Shown: piece by piece, positions 1 through 4,813 of the stretch
Layout: each line of letters begins with the position of its first letter
Numbering within the stretch: the first letter of the stretch is position 1
Assembly (NCBI GenBank): GCA_964505385.1
Contig: CAZDIA010000089.1
Span: forward strand, 1-7,742
Source of the DNA: SLJN01 sp964505385
GTDB lineage: Bacteria > Bacteroidota > Rhodothermia > Balneolales > Natronogracilivirgulaceae
DNA: 7,742 nt
Reading direction: 5' to 3'
Made by a program: the position numbers and the translations under genes
The notes under the pieces: model-generated
Told to the model about the DNA's origin: nothing
Databases searched by the model: none
The model's input: the letters and a program-made list of their open reading frames with translations, nothing else

Positions 1-39
1 CCGCTGAAGATGGATGGTGATGATGGTTATAAAGAGTAA
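1..39 (+). CDS. Possible 3' end of an upstream gene (partial)
   Basis: Frame 1 is open from the first base of the window to a TAA at 37-39 and reads PLKMDGDDGYKE. The other two forward frames hit stops almost at once. A hydrophilic, charged ending like this is typical of a protein C-terminus, but 12 residues are far too few to identify a family, and an open stretch of this length is also expected by chance. The next 255 bases are AT-rich and appear non-coding, which fits a gene ending here. No function is proposed. Confidence 0.3.
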   Translation, partial: PLKMDGDDGYKE

Positions 40-224
40 TGCAGTACCTTGAAATTTGACTTCTGCCACTTTTGGACAGAAAACTACCGGTTTATCAATA
101 AACACTTATGTAATTTTTTCAATTGTAAAGCTGAATGATATAAACCACAAACACTCTGATAGTTTTTCAGTTTTCCTTGTCACAAAGTATGCGTTTGTAA
201 TTCCATATTGGAACCTTAAAAAAG

Positions 225-255
225 TTGGATTGTTTTTATAAAATAGCAGTATAAA
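225..255 (+). promoter_or_regulatory. Tentative gldA promoter
   Basis: TTGGAT (225-230) and TATAAA (250-255) resemble -35 and -10 boxes with a rather long 19-base spacer, 40 bases before the gldA start codon. The -10-like box overlaps an imperfect dyad GTAT-N5-ATAC (249-261). This lies in an AT-rich leader where such matches arise easily, and Bacteroidota-type promoters differ from the E. coli consensus, so it is only a candidate. The operator seen at glpK and at the GntR gene is not present in this leader. Confidence 0.25.
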
Positions 256-294
256 CGATACCCGAATATCTAATAAAAGCTAAAAGGATATATT

Positions 295-1395
295 ATGATT
301 AACACGACGATTTTCCCTGCCAAATATATACAAGGTTTTAACGCGATCGAGCGTCTCGGAGATGAGATGAAATTACTGGGGAGTAATGGTTATATGGTTT
401 GTGATTCTTTTGTTTATGACAATCTCCTTGACAGCTTTCGGCAAAATGTTGAAAGTGGAGTTAAAGCAAAATTTGAAAAGTTCGAAGGTGAATGTTCAGA
501 TGAGGAGGTTGAGCGATTAGTAAAAATTGCAGAAAAGGATAACTGCGATCTTGTTGTCGGGATCGGTGGTGGTAAAGCACTTGATACGGCAAAAGCGGTT
601 GCGCATGAAATGAAAGTACCGGTAATTATCGTCCCGACCATTGCATCCACCGATGCACCATGCAGTGCACTTTCGGTAATCTATACTCCGCAAGGCGAAT
701 TCAAGCGGTATCTCATTCTGCCCATGAACCCGAATGTTGTTATTGTCGATACCGGTATCATCGCTCAGGCGCCGTCGCGTTTTCTTGTAGCCGGTATGGG
801 AGATGCATTGGCAACCTGGTTCGAAGCTGATTCTGCAATGACAAAATACGCCGCCAACTTGACGGGTGATATCGGCTCAATGACTGCACACTCACTTTCA
901 CGACTGTGTTATGATACTTTGCTTGAATTCGGAGTATTTGCAAAATCTTCCTGCGATGCCCGGTCAGTGACGCCGGCATTTGAAAAAATCGTCGAAGCGA
1001 ACACATTGCTCAGCGGCGTGGGTTTTGAGAGCGGTGGCCTTGGTGCGGCACACTCCATTCATAACGGCTTGACCGTTCTTGAAAAGGTTCACGATTACTA
1101 TCATGGAGAAAAAGTAGCATATGGTGTAATAGCATCACTCTTTTTAACCGGTAAGCCGAAATACATAATTGATGAAGTGTATGACTTCTGTGAATCCGTA
1201 GGGTTGCCGATAACATTGGCAGAAATAGGTCTCGAAGATGTTAGTGATGACGATCTAATGAAAGTAGCTGAAGCGACATGTGCAGAAGGCGAAACGATTC
1301 ACAACGAGCCGATTCCGGTAACACCCGAGACAGTAAAGTTTGCCCTGAATTCTGCTGATGAGGAGGGAAGGAGGAGAAAGAAATCGGATTCATAA
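295..1395 (+). CDS. gldA: Glycerol dehydrogenase (NAD-dependent, zinc-binding)
   Basis: A 366-residue cytoplasmic enzyme of the iron/zinc-containing alcohol dehydrogenase family, predicted to oxidise glycerol to dihydroxyacetone with NAD+. Its length nearly equals that of E. coli GldA. The N-terminal Rossmann half shows the NAD-binding GIGGGKALDTAK segment (residues 89-100, with GGGK at 91-94). The C-terminal helical half carries the three expected metal ligands: Asp170 in AGMGDALATWFEA, His253 in GGLGAAHSIHNGL, and His270 in HDYYHGEKVAYG. The ATG at 295 is chosen because a good Shine-Dalgarno AAAAGGA (282-288) lies 6 bases upstream and the N-terminus aligns with the family (INTTIFPAKYIQG). 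The C-terminus ends in a basic RRRKKSDS tail with no sign of a frameshift. It is followed by a strong hairpin, so it looks monocistronic. Related family members act on 1,2-diols or other polyols, so glycerol specificity rests on the close motif match and on glpK/glpD nearby. No dihydroxyacetone kinase is visible. Confidence 0.9.
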   Translation: MINTTIFPAKYIQGFNAIERLGDEMKLLGSNGYMVCDSFVYDNLLDSFRQNVESGVKAKFEKFEGECSDEEVERLVKIAEKDNCDLVVGIGGGKALDTAKAVAHEMKVPVIIVPTIASTDAPCSALSVIYTPQGEFKRYLILPMNPNVVIVDTGIIAQAPSRFLVAGMGDALATWFEADSAMTKYAANLTGDIGSMTAHSLSRLCYDTLLEFGVFAKSSCDARSVTPAFEKIVEANTLLSGVGFESGGLGAAHSIHNGLTVLEKVHDYYHGEKVAYGVIASLFLTGKPKYIIDEVYDFCESVGLPITLAEIGLEDVSDDDLMKVAEATCAEGETIHNEPIPVTPETVKFALNSADEEGRRRKKSDS

Positions 1396-1437
1396 GCTGA
1401 TCAAATTTATAATTATGAGTTGTAGGTTTTCTGCCTG

Positions 1438-1461
1438 ATAGCCGGTATATTTACCGGCTAT
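1438..1461 (+). terminator. Perfect 10-bp hairpin after gldA, probable terminator
   Basis: ATAGCCGGTA (1438-1447) and TACCGGCTAT (1452-1461) form a perfect 10-bp stem with the 4-base loop TATT. It begins 42 bases after the gldA stop and ends 26 bases before the receptor start codon. The following bases are AT-rich (TAAATTC) but not a clean T run, so termination could be partial or bidirectional. The hairpin also lies in the leader of the next gene and could affect its transcript. I see no riboswitch-like structure beyond this stem. Confidence 0.6.
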
Positions 1462-1487
1462 TAAATTCAACACATATTATAAAGTCG

Positions 1488-3452
1488 ATGATCATAACTC
1501 GAAGTGTTGCGCTTGCTTTACTTCTGATTCTGACAACTTTTGAACTACTCACGGCCCGGAATACGGATGCTGATACTCCCCCCGATTCCATTTTTATCAG
1601 GAATCTTGATGAGGTAGTTATCAGTGCTCAAAGATCGGAAGTGACACTTTCTGACGCCCGCAGATCAGTACAGGTAATTGACAGGGAGCAGATTCAACAA
1701 TCAGCAACGCAGGATCTCGCAGGGCTGCTTTCCACTGTCCGAAGTGTGGATATTCGAAGCAGGGGTACTTATGGTATGCAGGCTGATGTAAGCATACGCG
1801 GCGGAACTTTTGATCAAAGTCTGATTCTGCTTAACGGTGTCAATGTAACCGATCCGCAAACCGGTCATCATAACCTCAATGTCCCTGTTGATCTGCAAAG
1901 TATTGAGCGAATTGAGGTACTGCACGGTTCCGGGGCAAGAGTATTTGGTCCGAATGCTTTTAACGGAGCTGTTAACATTATCACCAAAGAACCGGGGGAT
2001 GAACATTTGGGAGCTGCGATATCAGGAGGGCAGCATCAGTTCGGTTCTGCAGGAGCTACCGCCGGTTTTCGCAGCGGACCGGTAACCCATCACTTCTCTG
2101 CTCATGGAATGACCAGCGAAGGATTTACGGAAAACACAGATTTTAATGCAGGGAACCTGTTTTACCGCTCACAACTCGAAACTGATGCCGGGAACCTCGA
2201 TCTGCAAACCGGTTACAATGAAAAAGCATTTGGGGCCAACAGCTTTTATTCAGTTGAGTTTCCGGATCAATATGAAAATACCCGTGCCGGTTTTGCATCT
2301 CTTCGATGGCTGCCGGAGCAATCATCAGGCCTGAAACCGGCGGTTTACTGGAGGCGCCATTACGACCGCTTTGAACTTTTCCGTCATGATGAACCGGAAT
2401 GGTATGAAGGTCACAACTACCACCGTACGGATATCCTGGGTGCATCTTTACAGTGGGAACATAACAGCAGATGGGGGACAAGCTCGCTTGGCGTTGATTA
2501 TCGCTTTGAACATATTTTCAGTAATGTGCTTGGTGAGGAGATGGAGGAACCGAAAAGTATTTCGGGTCATGATGATGAATATTTTACCCATTCCTATAGC
2601 AGAAGCGGTGTTAGCCTTATGTTTGAGCAAAGTGCTTCATCTGGTCCGTTTTCATTTTCTGCCGGTTCGCTAATTTATTCAAACTCCGATTTCGATGATC
2701 CGGTTACACTTTTTCCCGGCATTGATCTTGGATGGCAGCTTCATGATGAGCTTAGATGGTACGCCACAGCCAACCGTACTTTGCGGCTGCCTACATTCAC
2801 CGACCTGTTCTATAGCGATCCGGAAAATGTGGGAAATCCGAACCTTGTGCCTGAAAAAGCGACCACTCTTGAGACGGGTATTAAGAGCACCTGGCAAAGT
2901 ATTCTGCTGGATGTTGCGGTCTTCCGCCGATGGGGAACCGATATGATAGACTGGGTGCGAAGTCCTGGTGATGAAATGTGGAAGGCACGGAATCACACGG
3001 AACTGAATACCACCGGATTTGAAGCCGGCGCACTGATACCATTGGGAACACAGCCTGAAAATTATGCAGCCAACCGCACTTTATCTGTTCAATACGCATA
3101 CATTCATGCTGATCTAAGCAGCGGGGAATTGCTGTCCAATTATGCGCTTGATCACTTGAATCATAAACTTGATTTTACATTGACTCAGCCTGTCACCGAA
3201 AATGGTGGTATCACGGCGACGGCAAGCTGGCAGGATCGCGCTGGTAGTTATATGTATTTCGAGGATGGCGAATTTACCGAAAGCCGGGAATTTGAGCCGT
3301 ATTGGATGGTTGATATGAAACTGTTTTACAAAATAGGCCCGGCAAAAGTTTTTGCTGAAGCATCGAATACCCTGGATAAACATTATGTGGATATCGCCAA
3401 TGTTCCGCAACCTGGCCGGTGGGTAAGAGGCGGGGTAGAAGTAGCGTTTTGA
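1488..3452 (+). CDS. TonB-dependent outer-membrane receptor, BtuB-like, ligand unknown
   Basis: A 654-residue outer-membrane active transporter, energised by TonB-ExbBD. Residues 1-23 form a signal peptide (MIITR, then a leucine/alanine-rich core to about LLTA). DEVVISA at 41-47 is a TonB-box-like segment. Residues about 48-168 are the plug domain, with typical elements: VIDREQI, LLSTVRSVDIRSRG, DVSIRGGTFDQSLILLNGVNVTDPQTGHHN, IERIEVLHGSGARVFGPNAFNGAVNIITK. The rest is a beta-barrel, including the NRTLRLPTFTDLFYSDPENVGNPNLVPEKATTLETGIK segment and a C-terminal strand ending in aromatic Phe (GGVEVAF), as expected for BAM-dependent insertion. The length is like BtuB and smaller siderophore receptors and much shorter than SusC. 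There is no SusD partner next door and no carboxypeptidase-like N-terminal domain. The ATG at 1488 gives the signal peptide directly; only a weak AAAG (1481-1484) precedes it, which is common in Bacteroidota-type genes. The ligand cannot be read from the sequence: cobalamin, a metal chelate or another small molecule are all possible. No cobalamin riboswitch is recognisable in the 92-base leader. Confidence 0.9.
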   Translation: MIITRSVALALLLILTTFELLTARNTDADTPPDSIFIRNLDEVVISAQRSEVTLSDARRSVQVIDREQIQQSATQDLAGLLSTVRSVDIRSRGTYGMQADVSIRGGTFDQSLILLNGVNVTDPQTGHHNLNVPVDLQSIERIEVLHGSGARVFGPNAFNGAVNIITKEPGDEHLGAAISGGQHQFGSAGATAGFRSGPVTHHFSAHGMTSEGFTENTDFNAGNLFYRSQLETDAGNLDLQTGYNEKAFGANSFYSVEFPDQYENTRAGFASLRWLPEQSSGLKPAVYWRRHYDRFELFRHDEPEWYEGHNYHRTDILGASLQWEHNSRWGTSSLGVDYRFEHIFSNVLGEEMEEPKSISGHDDEYFTHSYSRSGVSLMFEQSASSGPFSFSAGSLIYSNSDFDDPVTLFPGIDLGWQLHDELRWYATANRTLRLPTFTDLFYSDPENVGNPNLVPEKATTLETGIKSTWQSILLDVAVFRRWGTDMIDWVRSPGDEMWKARNHTELNTTGFEAGALIPLGTQPENYAANRTLSVQYAYIHADLSSGELLSNYALDHLNHKLDFTLTQPVTENGGITATASWQDRAGSYMYFEDGEFTESREFEPYWMVDMKLFYKIGPAKVFAEASNTLDKHYVDIANVPQPGRWVRGGVEVAF

Positions 3453-3496
3453 GTGATGGTTTCGAAACAGCTAACCTGAATCGGTGTTTTCGTGGT

Positions 3497-3596
3497 NNNN
3501 NNNNNNNNNNNNNNNNNNNNNNNNNNNNNNNNNNNNNNNNNNNNNNNNNNNNNNNNNNNNNNNNNNNNNNNNNNNNNNNNNNNNNNNNNNNNNNNN
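3497..3596. other. Scaffold gap of exactly 100 N
   Basis: One hundred consecutive N, the conventional placeholder for a gap of unknown size, so distances across it are not real. The bases before the gap end in TCGTGGT (3490-3496) and those after it begin with the same TCGTGGT (3597-3603). Both contig ends therefore stop within the same repeat sequence, or the contigs simply overlap. Confidence 0.95.
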
Positions 3597-3704
3597 TCGT
3601 GGTGGTGAAACTTTCTATTTGTCTAACCACAACGGACACAAAGAAGGCACAACGGACACTAAGTTTTATATAAACTTATTCTTTCGTTGTGGTGAAACTT
3701 TCTA
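3597..3704. repeat. Cluster of short direct and inverted repeats
   Basis: GTGGTGAAACTTTCTA occurs at 3602-3617 and again at 3689-3704, a perfect 16-bp direct repeat 87 bases apart. Between them CACAACGGACAC occurs at 3628-3639 and 3648-3659, a perfect 12-bp repeat with a 20-base period. ACCACAACG (3626-3634) and CGTTGTGGT (3685-3693) are perfect 9-bp inverted copies, and AAGTTT (3661-3666) with AAACTT (3672-3677) forms an inner stem with a 5-base TATAT loop. The region could thus fold into a two-level stem in RNA or single-stranded DNA. CACAA-GGACAC-type repeats recur between genes in many environmental genomes of this broad group. No transposase or CRISPR-like regular spacing is seen. Confidence 0.75.
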
Positions 3705-3808
3705 CAGATGTGTAGTTCTCTCGATCACAAGTGCGAGCTTACATTTTTCCGGACACTGATATTAACAAATAATAATTCAAATTCGATGCTTACTTTTTAA
3801 CGGGGACG

Positions 3809-3839
3809 TTGTAAATTTGTAGATAAATAAAAGTATAGT
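3809..3839 (+). promoter_or_regulatory. Candidate promoter of the GntR regulator gene
   Basis: TTGTAA (3809-3814) and TATAGT (3834-3839, five of six matches to TATAAT) could serve as -35 and -10 boxes with a long 19-base spacer. The predicted operator begins at the last base of the -10 box, so the transcription start (about 3845-3847) would lie inside it, as in a simple autorepressed promoter. The leader before the ATG at 3860 would then be only about 14 bases. Confidence 0.35.
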
Positions 3840-3850
3840 TGTATAGACGA
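3839..3850. promoter_or_regulatory. Predicted GntR/HutC operator upstream of the regulator gene
   Basis: TTGTATAGACGA contains GTATAGAC, which fits the GTMTAKAC core described for HutC-subfamily GntR operators. It differs at one of 12 positions from the site before glpK (4769-4780). It ends 9 bases before the regulator's ATG and abuts the likely -10 box. A second TATAG (3834-3838) lies 9 bases upstream of the one inside the site, possibly a half site. The assignment is inferred from family knowledge and from the repeated occurrence. Confidence 0.6.
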
Positions 3851-3859
3851 GAAGTGCCC

Positions 3860-4636
3860 ATGAATTTTCAGAATAAACCGATCCCAAAATACTACCAGAT
3901 CTACGAAGAGCTTGTAGAGGAAATCAGGAAGGGGAATTTTAGCGAAGGAGACCGTTTTCCAAGTGATACCAACCTTGTTGAGCGGTATGGCGTAAGCAGG
4001 GGAACTATCAGGGAAGCGCTAAAGCTTTTGTTCCAGCAGGGTTACCTTGTCAGAGAACAGGGGAAGGGGACTTTTGTGACCTATCATAGGATACAGCAGG
4101 AAGCAGATCATTTAATGGGCTTCAGTGAGCTGATGGAGCGGTACAACATGAAATCCTCAGCGAAAATCATAGAAAAAGATGTAATTGAACCGACCCCGCA
4201 TCTGATGCAGACAATGAACCTGGAAGAAGGGGATAAATTGATGCGCATCGTCAGGCTTAGGTTTGGGGATGATGAGCCTCTTATTATCGAGCGATCATTC
4301 TTCAATTATAACTTGTTCAGGCCGCTGATGGATAAAGACCTGGAAAATAACTCCATATTCGAACTGCTTTATACCTATACAGATACCCGCCTTGGTGAAG
4401 CTACCCAGTGGATAGAGGCAATCAGCTCCGGCAAATCGGAAAAAGAACTATTGAATGTGGAGCCGGGCACGCCGCTGCTTCTCATCAGACGGCTCATAAA
4501 GACCGAAGACGACAGGTACTTTCAATATTCTGAGGATGTATACCGAAGTGATCGAATAAGTTTTACCACAAAAACACAACCCTACCGAAGAACTCACGAT
4601 ATGCAGGGGCTGCCGTTAGATTTTGTTTCTGATTAA
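3860..4636 (+). CDS. GntR/HutC-family transcriptional regulator, likely of glycerol catabolism
   Basis: A 258-residue DNA-binding regulator. Residues about 9-75 form the winged helix-turn-helix of the GntR family: PKYYQIYEELVEEIRKGNFSEGDRFPSD, recognition region YGVSRGTIREALKLL (43-57), wing GYLVREQGKGTFV (61-73). Residues about 90-245 form a UTRA effector domain (FSELMERYNMKSSAKI, RIVRLRFGDDEPLIIERSFFN, LLLIRRLIKTEDDRYFQYSEDVYRSDRISF), which places it in the HutC subfamily. These proteins are homodimers that usually repress and are released by a small ligand related to the pathway. The ATG at 3860 is preferred to an in-frame TTG at 3839, because the TTG is part of the predicted operator and the family N-terminus starts near NFQNKPIPKYYQ. 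Only a weak GAAG (3851-3854) precedes it. It lies upstream of glpK-glpD in the same direction, and the same operator stands before both. Its ligand would plausibly be glycerol or glycerol 3-phosphate, but that is inference. Confidence 0.9.
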   Translation: MNFQNKPIPKYYQIYEELVEEIRKGNFSEGDRFPSDTNLVERYGVSRGTIREALKLLFQQGYLVREQGKGTFVTYHRIQQEADHLMGFSELMERYNMKSSAKIIEKDVIEPTPHLMQTMNLEEGDKLMRIVRLRFGDDEPLIIERSFFNYNLFRPLMDKDLENNSIFELLYTYTDTRLGEATQWIEAISSGKSEKELLNVEPGTPLLLIRRLIKTEDDRYFQYSEDVYRSDRISFTTKTQPYRRTHDMQGLPLDFVSD

Positions 4637-4664
4637 AATTTTTCGTTCAAAATCAGTCTCTTTT
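4629..4664 (+). terminator. Weak candidate terminator overlapping the regulator's stop codon
   Basis: CTGATT (4629-4634, including the stop codon) pairs with AATCAG (4651-4656) across a 16-base AT-rich loop, followed by TCTCTTTT (4657-4664). The stem is only 6 bp and A/T-rich, so termination would be inefficient. It would help separate regulator transcription from the glpK promoter about 70 bases further on. Confidence 0.3.
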
Positions 4665-4727
4665 AAGCTCTGTACACTCCATTATATATCGTAAAAACAA
4701 TATTTTAAAAATTATTTCAGACAGGGA

Positions 4728-4756
4728 TTGACAAATTGGAAGCGCTTTTAGATATT
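4728..4756 (+). promoter_or_regulatory. Probable glpK-glpD promoter
   Basis: A perfect -35 box TTGACA (4728-4733) is followed after 17 bases by GATATT (4751-4756), four of six matches to TATAAT. The predicted start is around 4762-4764, leaving a leader of about 50 bases. The spacer holds an AAGCGCTT palindrome, and the predicted GntR operator (4769-4780) starts just after the transcription start, a position where a bound repressor would block RNA polymerase. Confidence 0.6.
4738..4750. promoter_or_regulatory. cre/LacI-like palindrome in the glpK promoter spacer
   Basis: GGAAGCGCTTTTA has the perfect 8-bp core AAGCGCTT (4740-4747) and resembles operators of LacI-family proteins, including catabolite-response elements with their central CG. 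It lies exactly between the -35 and -10 boxes. No LacI-family gene is in the window, so the cognate protein is unknown. The match is short and could be chance. Confidence 0.4.
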
Positions 4757-4768
4757 TAGGTTAGTTAC

Positions 4769-4780
4769 TTGTATAGACAA
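4769..4780. promoter_or_regulatory. Predicted GntR/HutC operator upstream of glpK
   Basis: TTGTATAGACAA has perfect TTGT/ACAA arms and is symmetric at 10 of 12 positions. It contains the GTMTAKAC core of HutC-type operators and resembles the TTGTATATACAA site known for TreR. It ends 33 bases before the glpK ATG and lies just downstream of the likely transcription start. The only close copy found in the window is the one before the GntR gene, 11 of 12 identical. Confidence 0.65.
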
Positions 4781-4813
4781 CTAATCAACAATACAATAAA
4801 CAGGATGATCACC

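Larger units (their letters stand above)
3453..3838. other. Gene-free intergenic region with repeats and a scaffold gap
   Basis: This 386-base stretch between the receptor and the GntR gene holds no credible gene; open frames here run through the N block or are short. It contains a 10-bp palindrome GTTTCGAAAC (3459-3468), a repeat cluster on both sides of the gap, the 100-N run, and, at its 3' end, the likely promoter of the regulator gene. The known part is AT-rich and low in complexity, unlike the flanking genes. Confidence 0.8.

Noticed and set aside
56..241. 61-codon open frame starting with TTG in the gldA leader
   Set aside because: AT-rich, rare start codon, no clear ribosome binding site, no recognisable domain, and it overlaps the region expected to hold the gldA promoter.
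249..261. GTAT-N5-ATAC dyad before gldA as a third GntR operator
   Set aside because: The centre AAACG does not fit GTMTAKAC and the outer TTGT/ACAA arms are missing, so only short 4-bp arms remain.
3459..3468. GTTTCGAAAC palindrome just after the receptor stop as a terminator or operator
   Set aside because: The 10-bp palindrome has no loop, so it cannot form a terminator hairpin, and no second copy supports an operator role.
3597..3704. CRISPR array
   Set aside because: Repeats are 12-16 bp, only two copies of each, with unequal spacing and no cas genes.
3419..3759. Open frames spanning the N run on both strands
   Set aside because: They exist only because N is read as open; their known parts are repeats or the end of the receptor gene.
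4371..4382. ATACCTATACAG inside the regulator gene as another operator
   Set aside because: Its reverse complement matches the operator at only about 8 of 12 positions and it lies in ordinary coding sequence; chance is sufficient.
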